A DNA stretch of 64,000 nucleotides, from assembly GCF_021227995.1 (NCBI RefSeq), contig NZ_CP089301.1:2294001-2358000 (forward strand). Reading direction: 5' to 3'. The notes under the pieces are model-generated. The model saw nothing but the letters and a program-made list of their open reading frames with translations, did not search any database and had not been told where the DNA came from. Source of the DNA: Novosphingobium kaempferiae. GTDB lineage: Bacteria > Pseudomonadota > Alphaproteobacteria > Sphingomonadales > Sphingomonadaceae. Positions 56,627 to 64,000 of this stretch are shown piece after piece; the stretch's first letter is position 1; every line of letters begins with the position of its first letter. The position numbers were made by a program, and so were the translations under genes.

Positions 56627-57552
56627 GTGGCGAACTCACGCCCGAGATCGCCCGGTTCCGCGATGCGCTGGTCGAAGGCTATGCGGCATTCCCTGAACTT
56701 GCCGGGGCGGACATGCCCCGCCGCCGCGAGATCGCGGGCCTCGTCCGCGCGCGCTGGGCCGAGGGCGGGCCGGTGATGGCCGAGCGGCACGACTTCCACG
56801 TCGGTACGCGCCACGGTCCCGTCCGCCTGCGCCTGCTGCGCCCGGAGGGCGTCGCCCACGATGCCCCTGCCCTGCTCTACTGCCACGGCGGCGGCTTCGT
56901 GACGTTCAGCCTCGACACGCATGACCGGCTGATGCGCGAATATGCCGCGCGCGCCGGGATCGCGGTCATCGGCATCGACTATGCGCTTTCGCCCGAGGTG
57001 CGCTGGCCGGTGGCGATGGAGCAGGTGGTGGATGCCTCTGCGGCGCTCCGGGCGGAGGGCCGGGACCTGCTGGCGTTCGGCGGCGATTCCGCCGGGGCCA
57101 ACCTTGCGCTGTCGGCGGCGCTGGCCATCCGCGACGGTGGAGGCAGGCAGGCGGATGCGCTGCTGCTGAACTACGGCTTCTTCGGCGAGGATTACGATAC
57201 GCCCTCGCAGGCGCGCTTCGGCGGGCCGGACGAACTGCTGACCACCGACGAACTGCGCGGCTTCCTGCGCGATTATCTCGACGGCACGGCAGGATGGCAC
57301 AGCCCGCTCGCCCTGCCTGCGCTGGCGCAGGTGCATGACCTGCCGCCCTCGTTCCACGCCATCGCCGAATGCGATCCGCTGGCGGATGCGGCCTGCGCCA
57401 TGGCGCAGCGCATGAGGGACGCGGGCAATGCGGTGGAGGCGGTGACGTATGCCGGGGCGTGCCACAGCTTCCTCGAAGCCGTGTCGATCTCTCCGCTGGC
57501 GGACCGGGCGCTACACGAAGCCTCGGCGTGGCTGCGGGGAGTGCTGGTCTAG
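56623..57552 (+). CDS. HSL-type alpha/beta hydrolase (esterase)
   Basis: The product is 309 residues; the ATG overlaps the TGA of the fusion gene (ATGA). The oxyanion-hole motif is YCHGGGFVTF, the nucleophile is in FGGDSAGANLAL, the acid is in AECDPLADA and the His in GACHSFLEA, so the triad is complete. No signal peptide is seen; it is cytoplasmic. It would hydrolyse an ester in the compound taken up by the operon. Family C and A repeats follow. Confidence 0.93.
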   Translation: MSGELTPEIARFRDALVEGYAAFPELAGADMPRRREIAGLVRARWAEGGPVMAERHDFHVGTRHGPVRLRLLRPEGVAHDAPALLYCHGGGFVTFSLDTHDRLMREYAARAGIAVIGIDYALSPEVRWPVAMEQVVDASAALRAEGRDLLAFGGDSAGANLALSAALAIRDGGGRQADALLLNYGFFGEDYDTPSQARFGGPDELLTTDELRGFLRDYLDGTAGWHSPLALPALAQVHDLPPSFHAIAECDPLADAACAMAQRMRDAGNAVEAVTYAGACHSFLEAVSISPLADRALHEASAWLRGVLV

Positions 57553-57578
57553 GAAACGATCATGTCCGGTTTTGTTAC

Positions 57579-57666
57579 CGTCATTCCCGCGAAGGCGGGA
57601 ACCCATCTCCTGACGGTGCCTGCTGATCGGTCATCAGATGGGTCCCCGCCTTCGCGGGGATGACGA
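57579..57666. repeat. Family C palindromic repeat, copy 2
   Basis: The arms CGTCATTCCCGCGAAGGCGG and CCGCCTTCGCGGGGATGACG enclose a centre with CCCATCTCCTGACGGTG, the complement of that in copy 1 (14525-14612). It therefore lies in the reverse orientation. Confidence 0.88.
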
Positions 57667-57681
57667 CCAGATATTTCAGAT

Positions 57682-57742
57682 TGAGCGCGATCCAGCGCGT
57701 CCGCATCAGCGCCGGATTGCTTCGCTACGCTCGCAATGACGA
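57682..57742. repeat. Family A repeat, copy 6, left arm degraded
   Basis: The right arm GGATTGCTTCGCTACGCTCG plus CAATGACGA is intact; the left arm keeps only fragments (GAGCGCGATCCAGCG). It ends exactly at the stop codon of the giant fusion gene. Confidence 0.75.
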
Positions 57743-60700
57743 CTATGCCACCTGCGCCGAAACCCGCCCGCTGCGCTCCAGCTTGCCCCAGCCGACGAAC
57801 CAGCCCGCGACGGCGGAGGCGATGGCGCGGATCACCACCCAGTACATGATCTGGCGATAGACCAGCCGCTGCGCCACCAGCAGGTGCGCCGGGTAGCGCG
57901 TCCGGCCCCGGTCAGCGTCGCCATCCAGCCGATAGGCGATCCAGCCGCAGATCACGTCGATCGCGGTGAAGGCCAGCCAGTAGACCGCCATGGTCCCCAC
58001 GTCTCCGCGCGTCTGCGCCCAGCCGTGCGCGACGACGCGCAGCGTGGTGCCGATGATCGAGAGCACCAGCGCAAGGTCGATCAGCGGGGAGATCGCGGCG
58101 AAGGCGATCTGGAACAGCCACGCCTGCGGCAGTCCGACGAGGCCGAGCCCGGCGGGCTTGCGCTGCGCGATCACCGCGCGGTGCTTCCACAGGCACTGGA
58201 GCGTGCCGAAGGCCCAGCGGAAGCGCTGCTTGGCAAGCGCGGTGAAGCTCTCGGGCGCCTCGGTCCACGCCACCGCGCGTGGATCGTAGGTCACGCGCCA
58301 GCCCGCGCGCTGGATGGCGATCGTCAGATCCTGATCCTCGGCCAGCGTGTCTTCCGGATAGCCACCGACCGAATCCAGCGCTGCGCGCCGCCATGCGCCG
58401 ACCGCGCCCGGGACCACCGTCATCGCATCGAACCCGGCCAGCGCGCGGCGTTCGAGGTTCTGCGCGGTGATGTACTCCACTGCCTGCCAGCGGGTGACGA
58501 GGTTGACCCGGTTGCCCACCCGCGCATCGCCCGCGACCGCGCCGATCTGCGGGTCCGCGAACCAGCGGGCAAGGCGGCGGATCGTTTCCGGCTCGAACTG
58601 GGTGTCGGCATCGAGCGCGATGATGACCTCGCCCCGCGCCTCCAGCAGCGCGCGGTTGAGGGCGCTGGCCTTGCCGCCGTTCTGCAGGGTGAGCAGCGTG
58701 ACGCGCGGGTCGGTCCCGAACACGCTGCGCACGATTTCGCTGGTGGCGTCCTTCGATCCGTCGTCGGCGACGATGACCTGCAACTCAGGGCCACCTTTGT
58801 CACCATAGGCGCTGGCCAGCACCCGCGCGACGGAGGCGGCGATCACGCGCTCCTCGTTGTAGGCGGGGATGATGACCGAGACGGCGGGCTCGAAATGCGG
58901 CGGCTCGGCGCGCTTGCGGCGGCTCTGGAACCACGCGAGCGCCGCCATGATGACCGCGCGCGCGATGCCGAGCGAGATCGCGAGGTAGAACAGCCAGGCG
59001 AGCACCGCCGCCAGCGCCATAAGCGCCACGAAGGCGGCCACGTCCACCCGCACGGCGGCAAGGTCGGGCGTGGAGATCGCGGGCATGGCCCGTGCCTGCG
59101 GGATGCCGACAAGCTGCGATGCGGTGACGAGGGTATAGCCCTCCCCCTTCAGCGCGGCGATGATGCGCGGCAGGGCGGCCACCGTCTCCGACCGCTCGCC
59201 GCCGCCGTCGTGCAGGAGCACGACGTTGGTCGCGTTCTCGGGCGTGGCGGAATGGACCTGCCGCAGCACCTGGTCGACGATCTGGTCCTCGCCGGGGCGC
59301 TGCCAGTCGTTGGGGTCCACATGGAGGCCGACGACGGTATAGCCCGCCTTCTGCGCCTCCAGCGCGGGGCCGAGTTCGTCGGGCGTGGTCGGCTCGGCAT
59401 CACCGAAGTAGGGCGCGCGGAACAGGGTCATGCTGCGCCCGGTATAAGCCTCCACCAGCCGCTGCGTCGCGTTCAGTTCCAGCCGCGTCTGCCCCGGCCC
59501 CGCGTTGGCGAGGTTGGGGTGGGTATAGGTGTGGTTGCCCAGCTCGTCCCCGTCGGCGACGATCCGCTGGAGCAGGCCCGGGCTGCCGAGCGCGTTCTCG
59601 CCGATCACGAAGAACGTCGCGGGGACGTGCGCCGCCTCCAGCTCGCGCAGGATCTGCGGGGTCCACTTGGGGTCCGGGCCGTCATCAAAGGTGAGCGCGA
59701 TGCGCTTGGGATCGCTACCGCCCGAGCGCTGGACGACGTAGGGCGTCGGCAGCGCGCCGTAGGTCTCGTCGCGGATCACGCCGTTGGGATCGAGGCGCAC
59801 CGTGCGCTCGCCATCGCGCGGAGTGGCGGTGATGCGCAGGATCTCGCCCGAGCCCTCGATATCGGCGCTGCTGAGCGCGCGCGGGGTGGAGAGGTCGGGC
59901 GTGCCGCCCTTGCGGAAGGCGGTGAGGTCGTTCCAGAAGCCCGAATCCTCGGTCCCCAGCCGCCACAGCGCCATGTCGCGGATGCCGAGGCGTTTCAGCG
60001 CGGACAGCTCGTTCCAGCTGGTCGCGGCATCGAGCATCCAGACGGTGTGGTGCCTGCTCTCGTCGTCGTAGGCGAAGGCGGCGTTGCCGCTGGCGGGGTC
60101 GAAGGCGATCCTCGCGCCGCTGTCGTGCGCGGCGAGCCAGGCGTCCTCGATCGCCAGCGCATCGGTATCGTCGCCGTGCCAGTCGTAGGCGTAGCTGCCC
60201 AGCGCGACGACGATGTGGTCGGGGCCGATCCTGCGCAGCGCGCCCTGCACTTCGCGCACGAACCAGTCCTGCGCGGCGATCGGGCCGGGGGTGCCGCCTT
60301 CCCAGTGCTGGTCGTAGGCCATGAAGATGACCTTGTCGGTCGCCTTCGCCAGAGCCGTCAGCGGCCAGCCGCCCTCATCATCCGCAGGCGCCGTCACGGC
60401 CAGCGCGGAGCCTGCCGGAAGCGCGGTGTGCAGCGCGCGCAGGAACGCGAGGTAGTCCGGCATGGCGCGCGCGGGCAGCGCCTCGAAGTCCATCACCAGC
60501 CCCGCCTCGTGCCGCTGCGCCACCACGCCCGCCAGCCGCTGCGCCAGCGCGAGGCGCTGCGCGGGGTCGTGGAGCAGCGCCGCCGTGCCCGCGCCGTCCC
60601 AGCCGTCCGCCGCGACGTTCTGGACCATCGGCAGCACCCGGAAGTGATGCGCCTGCCCGGCGACAAGGCGGTCGAAGCGGGCGTCGGCCTCCACCGTCAC

Positions 60701-61078
60701 GTCATGGTGCGGCCCCGCCACGTTGACCAGCGCCGGCACCACCCAGTCGAGATCGTTGCCGTGGTGGACCAGCGAGAGGAAGCTCGCGTCGTTGCCGGGC
60801 AGGTAGAACCCGACGCTCAACGGTTTCTGCCCCGCTCCCACCTGCCCGCGCCCGCGCGGCAGCCACGCCTTGAGTTCGTGCTTCAGGCGCGATCCGTGCA
60901 GGGTGGAGGGTTTCAGCTTCGGCGTCGGCAGTTCCAGTTCGCGCTGCGCAGGCACCGCCACCAGCGTCGTCGCGAAGGCCGCCGCGCCCAGCAGCACCGC
61001 CGCCAGCAGCGCCGCGAGGACACCGCGTGCCCAGCGGCTGCGGCGGCCGGTGGGGTCGTAGAAGATGGGCTTGCTCAT
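57743..61078 (-). CDS. GH18-like + polysaccharide deacetylase + GT2 fusion protein
   Basis: The product is 1111 residues. One membrane helix at about 17-40 is followed by a GH18-like domain (about 85-400) with MDFEALP as the DxE active-site strand. A NodB deacetylase domain (about 455-660) follows with TFDDGPDP, NHTYTHPN, RAPYF, DPNDW and LLHDGGG. After a membrane segment near 690-730 comes a family 2 glycosyltransferase (about 750-1000) with ADDGSKDATS, ALDADT, EDQDL and QRFRWAFG, and three to four final helices. It would synthesise a beta-linked N-acetylhexosamine-type polymer, deacetylate it and possibly trim it outside the membrane. The three domains seem intact. Confidence 0.92.
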   Translation of the reverse strand: MSKPIFYDPTGRRSRWARGVLAALLAAVLLGAAAFATTLVAVPAQRELELPTPKLKPSTLHGSRLKHELKAWLPRGRGQVGAGQKPLSVGFYLPGNDASFLSLVHHGNDLDWVVPALVNVAGPHHDVTVEADARFDRLVAGQAHHFRVLPMVQNVAADGWDGAGTAALLHDPAQRLALAQRLAGVVAQRHEAGLVMDFEALPARAMPDYLAFLRALHTALPAGSALAVTAPADDEGGWPLTALAKATDKVIFMAYDQHWEGGTPGPIAAQDWFVREVQGALRRIGPDHIVVALGSYAYDWHGDDTDALAIEDAWLAAHDSGARIAFDPASGNAAFAYDDESRHHTVWMLDAATSWNELSALKRLGIRDMALWRLGTEDSGFWNDLTAFRKGGTPDLSTPRALSSADIEGSGEILRITATPRDGERTVRLDPNGVIRDETYGALPTPYVVQRSGGSDPKRIALTFDDGPDPKWTPQILRELEAAHVPATFFVIGENALGSPGLLQRIVADGDELGNHTYTHPNLANAGPGQTRLELNATQRLVEAYTGRSMTLFRAPYFGDAEPTTPDELGPALEAQKAGYTVVGLHVDPNDWQRPGEDQIVDQVLRQVHSATPENATNVVLLHDGGGERSETVAALPRIIAALKGEGYTLVTASQLVGIPQARAMPAISTPDLAAVRVDVAAFVALMALAAVLAWLFYLAISLGIARAVIMAALAWFQSRRKRAEPPHFEPAVSVIIPAYNEERVIAASVARVLASAYGDKGGPELQVIVADDGSKDATSEIVRSVFGTDPRVTLLTLQNGGKASALNRALLEARGEVIIALDADTQFEPETIRRLARWFADPQIGAVAGDARVGNRVNLVTRWQAVEYITAQNLERRALAGFDAMTVVPGAVGAWRRAALDSVGGYPEDTLAEDQDLTIAIQRAGWRVTYDPRAVAWTEAPESFTALAKQRFRWAFGTLQCLWKHRAVIAQRKPAGLGLVGLPQAWLFQIAFAAISPLIDLALVLSIIGTTLRVVAHGWAQTRGDVGTMAVYWLAFTAIDVICGWIAYRLDGDADRGRTRYPAHLLVAQRLVYRQIMYWVVIRAIASAVAGWFVGWGKLERSGRVSAQVA

Positions 61079-61187
61079 GACGGTACGGGTCCGGGGGGAG
61101 AGGGAATGTCCCCCGCGCGATAAACCCCGCGTGCTCTCGGCGACCTGATCGGCGCCTTAAATTTTCGTCATGTTGGGGAGTGGGCAC

Positions 61188-61266
61188 TTCGTCATTGCGA
61201 GCGCAGCGAAGCAATCCAGCGGCGTGGGCCGAGCGTGGATTGCTTCGCTGCGCTCGCAATGACGAC
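61188..61266. repeat. Palindromic repeat family A, copy 7
   Basis: CTTCGTCATTGCGAGCGCAG and its complement form the arms of a near-perfect palindrome upstream of the fusion gene and past the Cys-rich small gene. Confidence 0.92.
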
Positions 61267-61284
61267 GGAAGGAGCAGCTTCCCC

Positions 61285-61467
61285 TCACCCCATCATCCCC
61301 GAGCGGAACCACCGCCGCATCGCGGGCAGCCGCCGCAAGTCGCAGCCGCAGACCTTGCAGCGGCAGTGCTGCACGCCCGAGGCGTCGATGGTGATCTTGC
61401 GCGAGGCGACATGCCGTTCCGCGCGGCAGTCGACGAGGGTGCCCGACGAGAGCGGTGAGGAGGCCAT
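61285..61467 (-). CDS. Small Cys-rich hypothetical protein (60 aa)
   Basis: The product is 60 residues, beginning MASSPLSSGTLVDCRAERHV and containing HCRCKVCGCDLRRLP. Four closely spaced Cys plus one earlier suggest a zinc- or metal-binding knot. The start codon overlaps the stop of the AcvB/VirJ-like gene by one base (TGATG), so it is the third gene of that operon. I do not recognise the family. It could be a genuine small partner of the lipid-modifying genes; its presence in this operon elsewhere is not known to me. Confidence 0.55.
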   Translation of the reverse strand: MASSPLSSGTLVDCRAERHVASRKITIDASGVQHCRCKVCGCDLRRLPAMRRWFRSGMMG

Positions 61468-62210
61468 CAGGCGATTTCTCCGGGAACGGCGGCGCGCAGC
61501 GCGGCGAGCGTGGTGGCGACGACGCGGACGTGGTCGTGGTTGAGGTGATGGTCGCCCGGCAGGCCGATCACCGCGACGTGCGTGCCGCGCAGCGCGGGAC
61601 ACAGGCTGCCCGGCTCGCTGAGGCCGTGGACGCAGATCACCGGGGCCCAGTCGATCGCGCGCACCCCTGCCAGCGGATGCGCATCCGCCTTGCCGAGATA
61701 GGCGAGCCCGCTGGGATCGGCGCGGAAGTAGACGTCGAGCGCGGGCACGGTCAGGTCGATGGCGGCAACTTTCGCGCGCAGGTCCGGCGGCAGTTCGGGT
61801 GCCACAGTGGCAACAATGTCCGCGCCATAGGACTGCCCCATCAGCAGCACGCGCTGCGCGCCGGTTCGAGCCAGCGCAAGCCGGATCGCCCCTTCCACGA
61901 TGGCCTGCGCCTCGGGATAGGAGCGCTGGTGCGCGAAGACCGCCGGAGACGTGACGCCGATCACCGGGATGCCATGGTCGCCCAGCGCCTGCGCGACATC
62001 GCCGCTCATCCCGAAGTGAAAGCCCATGTCGCCGGACAGGAACACCGCCGCCAGTGGCGGATGCGCGCGCCCCTCTTTCCGGACAGCCGGAAATTCGCGG
62101 ATCGGCTGCGTGCCCAGCAGGCCGAACATCGGCGCATGGGTCACGATCGCGGCCAGCGCGGCGAGCCCGGCCAGCGCGCCAAGAATGCGCTGCCTGATGC
62201 GCCCCCTCAT
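61467..62210 (-). CDS. AcvB/VirJ-like aminoacyl-phosphatidylglycerol hydrolase
   Basis: The product is 247 residues from ATG 62210, which overlaps the stop of the MprF-like gene (ATGA). An N-terminal membrane or signal segment (about 8-28) is followed by a VirJ-type alpha/beta hydrolase: AAVFLSGDMGFHFGMSGDVA, VIGVTSPAVFAHQRSYPEA, the nucleophile in LMGQSYGADIV, and a late VIGLPGDHHLNHDH with the His. AcvB of Agrobacterium, also called AtvA in Rhizobium, hydrolyses lysyl-phosphatidylglycerol in the periplasm and is encoded next to lpiA. The same pairing occurs here. The protein lacks the extra N-terminal domain of full-length AcvB, so it is VirJ-sized. Confidence 0.85.
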   Translation of the reverse strand: MRGRIRQRILGALAGLAALAAIVTHAPMFGLLGTQPIREFPAVRKEGRAHPPLAAVFLSGDMGFHFGMSGDVAQALGDHGIPVIGVTSPAVFAHQRSYPEAQAIVEGAIRLALARTGAQRVLLMGQSYGADIVATVAPELPPDLRAKVAAIDLTVPALDVYFRADPSGLAYLGKADAHPLAGVRAIDWAPVICVHGLSEPGSLCPALRGTHVAVIGLPGDHHLNHDHVRVVATTLAALRAAVPGEIA

Positions 62211-64000
62211 GCCACCTGCCTCCGCAGCGGGAGCGCCGGGCGCGGCGGTTCCCGCCCACCCGTTCCGATCAGGCGCGAGACATCGTGCAACCCCTGCAGC
62301 AATCCGATCCCGTGCGGGCCCGCGACATAGCGCGATTCCCAGCGCGGACCGAACTTCTCCTTGTAGCCGCGCAGGCCGCGAAAACCGTAGAACCGCTCGC
62401 CATGGCGGAACACCAGCGCCGCCGCCTTGGCCCAGGCGGGGGCGAGATGACCGCCCTCGATCCCGGACAGCGGCACCATGCCCAGCGTGAAACGCTGGTA
62501 GCCACGCGCCTTGGCCCAGAGCAGCAGGTTGGTGAACAGGAAGTCCATCGTCCCGCGCGGCGCATCCTCGCGATGGCGCATCAGGTCCACCGAAGCCTCG
62601 GTGTGATCCTCGGTACACCACAGGTTCGCGAAGGCGACGATGCGGTCCTCCACCATGACCAGCGCCATGTCGAAGTTCGACAGGTACTGCCGGTCGAACG
62701 CGCCGAGGCTGAAGCCCTTCTCGCGCTGCCCTTTGGCCTCCATCCATTCGTCGGAGATCGCCTCAAGCTCGTCGAGGATGACCGGCACCGCGCCTGCCGG
62801 GACCACGCGCAGCCGCGCCCCGGCGCGCGCCGCCGTGCGTTCCGACTTGCGGATGGAGCGCAGTTGCGGCGTATCCAGTTCGAAGCTCGTCAGGTCGACC
62901 ACCGCCTCCTCGCCGTACTTCACGATCTGGAGGCCCATGCCGATGGCAAGGTCCAGCATCGCGGGCGAAATCTCGTAGAGCACCAGCCGCCCCTGCTGGC
63001 GGTGCGATAGGTCGCGGATGGCCCAGAGCAGTTCGCCCCACGATCCTTCCGCGCCCACCGGATCGCCCATGACGACCCAGCTCGTCCCCTTGACCTGATA
63101 CATCAGGAAGGCGTCCCCGGCGGCGGAGACCAGGAAGCGCTTGTCGCCGGTCAGCGCCAGCATCGCCTCGGTGCGCGGGCTGGTGGCGAGGATGGCGCGC
63201 ACGGCCTCGTCGTCTCCGCGCGCGGCCTGTGTGTCGCCGCGTGCGGGGCCGGGGGCGAAGAGACGCCAGATCGCGAAGCCTGCCAGGAACACCGCGCAGG
63301 CGAGCGCCGCGCGCAGGTAGCGCGGGGCATCGGCACGCAGGGCGAACTTCCACCACAGGTCGTCGTCGTAGGGGACGTGGCGATAGGCGAAGAGGCCCGC
63401 CCACAGCGCCAGCCCCGCCGCCATCGCCACCGCCGCCGCCCAGCCTGCGGTCAGCGGCGCTTCGGTCAGCGCGGTGCGGCGATAGAACGCAGCCCGCGTC
63501 ATCTGGAGGAGCCCGGCCAGCGCGAGGCAGGCGATGGCTTCCTCGTAGTCGATGCCCTTGGTGAGCGAGAAGAACGCGCCCGCCAACAGCAGCAGCCGGG
63601 TGGCGTGGAACGCCCCGTCGAGCCGCCGGTAGAGCCCCGGTGCGAGCAGCAGCAGCGCGGTGCCGACAAGGCTGGCGGCGATGTGGCTCGCCTCTATGAA
63701 GGGCAGCGGCAGCAGGTCGGCCAGCAGGCCCATGCGCGCGTGGATCGCGGGGAGCGAGCCCGAAAGCAGCAGCATCCCGCCGCCAAGGAACGTGGCGCTC
63801 GCCAGCACCAGCGGCGAGAGGCCGGTGGCGACGCTCTGCACGCCGCCGAAGATGCGCGCCACGCGCGCGCTGCGCGTCCCCTCGCGCCAGGCCAGCAGCA
63901 GCGCGGCGAGCGCAAGGGGGAGCAGGTAGTAGACGAGGCGATAGGCGATGAGCGCTGCGAACAGCTGCGCGCGGTCGCCCGGTACGATCGCGAGGACGAC
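62207..64000 (-). CDS. mprF: MprF/LpiA-like phosphatidylglycerol lysyltransferase, N-terminus outside window
   Basis: The frame is open from 64000 to the TGA at 62207 (597 codons) and has no start inside the window that fits; the GTG at 63862 lies within a membrane helix pair that begins ALIAYRLVYYLLPLALAA. About six membrane segments are visible, followed by the cytoplasmic GNAT-like synthase domain (about the last 340 residues): WVVMGDPVGAEG, RLVLYEISPAM, GYQRFTLGMVPLSG and RFYGFRGLRGYKEKFGP. MprF/LpiA makes aminoacyl-phosphatidylglycerol from aminoacyl-tRNA and flips it outward, lowering membrane charge and raising resistance to cationic peptides and acid. Confidence 0.93.
   Translation of the reverse strand, partial: VVLAIVPGDRAQLFAALIAYRLVYYLLPLALAALLLAWREGTRSARVARIFGGVQSVATGLSPLVLASATFLGGGMLLLSGSLPAIHARMGLLADLLPLPFIEASHIAASLVGTALLLLAPGLYRRLDGAFHATRLLLLAGAFFSLTKGIDYEEAIACLALAGLLQMTRAAFYRRTALTEAPLTAGWAAAVAMAAGLALWAGLFAYRHVPYDDDLWWKFALRADAPRYLRAALACAVFLAGFAIWRLFAPGPARGDTQAARGDDEAVRAILATSPRTEAMLALTGDKRFLVSAAGDAFLMYQVKGTSWVVMGDPVGAEGSWGELLWAIRDLSHRQQGRLVLYEISPAMLDLAIGMGLQIVKYGEEAVVDLTSFELDTPQLRSIRKSERTAARAGARLRVVPAGAVPVILDELEAISDEWMEAKGQREKGFSLGAFDRQYLSNFDMALVMVEDRIVAFANLWCTEDHTEASVDLMRHREDAPRGTMDFLFTNLLLWAKARGYQRFTLGMVPLSGIEGGHLAPAWAKAAALVFRHGERFYGFRGLRGYKEKFGPRWESRYVAGPHGIGLLQGLHDVSRLIGTGGREPPRPALPLRRQVA

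Noticed and set aside
49131..57552. A metallophore or siderophore biosynthesis cluster around the TonB receptors
   Set aside because: No NRPS, NIS synthetase, exporter or iron-box motif is visible; the neighbours are hydrolases.
57884..61123. 1079-codon plus-strand frame opposite the GH18/NodB/GT2 gene
   Set aside because: It is a typical high-GC antisense frame with an Arg/His/Asp-rich composition and no ribosome-binding site.

Overview
The window is GC-rich, densely coded DNA that looks like a chromosome segment of an alphaproteobacterium of the order Sphingomonadales (Novosphingobium/Sphingobium-like). The pointers are several large TonB-dependent receptors, an Anbu-type proteasome operon, a P450, many hydrolases, and families of palindromic intergenic repeats. 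The taxonomic call is inference. Housekeeping genes (rpmJ, dnaB, ftsH, cdd) argue for a chromosome rather than a plasmid. I saw no tRNA, rRNA, CRISPR array, transposase or phage gene.

Layout. 1-4.2 kb: the end of a deoxyribosyltransferase-like gene, a small FlbD-like protein, a DUF2490 outer-membrane protein, and a divergent amidohydrolase/P450 pair. 4.2-8.5 kb: the Anbu operon (circularly permuted ATP-grasp, alpha-E protein, transglutaminase-like peptidase, Anbu). 8.7-16.3 kb: HAD hydrolase, rpmJ, two DUF4136-like envelope proteins coupled to an M14 carboxypeptidase, an acyltransferase, an apparently dead RBBP9-type hydrolase, and cdd with a GH25-like protein and UPF0262. 16.5-28 kb: dnaB, an SDR pseudoenzyme, GNAT plus aminotransferase, hyuB/hyuA, an orphan HisKA_2 kinase and ftsH.

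28.1-41.5 kb is the most interesting region. It is a self-contained predicted sugar-acid or pectin-type utilisation locus. A NRAMP-like membrane protein and a DUF1537 four-carbon acid sugar kinase diverge from a translationally coupled chain: PdxA2-like dehydrogenase, DHDPS-type aldolase/lyase, a three-part FGE-like/BNR propeller/YwqK-like secreted protein, and an iron-type alcohol dehydrogenase. A FadR-type regulator, a TonB receptor and a GH28 enzyme complete it. A short motif (CACNTGTAAA or a close relative) recurs in its control regions.

41.7-57.6 kb is a scavenging region for amides and peptides. It holds a RutA-like flavin monooxygenase with an amidase and a TonB receptor but no other rut genes, a MocR regulator, a PaiB-like protein, a YtcJ-type amidohydrolase, and an operon of TonB receptor, TolB-propeller/amidohydrolase fusion and HSL-type esterase. 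57.7-64 kb holds a giant GH18-like/NodB/GT2 fusion and an aminoacyl-phosphatidylglycerol operon (MprF/LpiA-like plus AcvB/VirJ-like plus a small Cys-rich protein) that runs off the right edge.

Palindromic repeats of at least three families sit in most intergenic gaps. Two copies supply the stop codon and an identical ASSRT tail to two unrelated proteins (the P450 and the HAD hydrolase).
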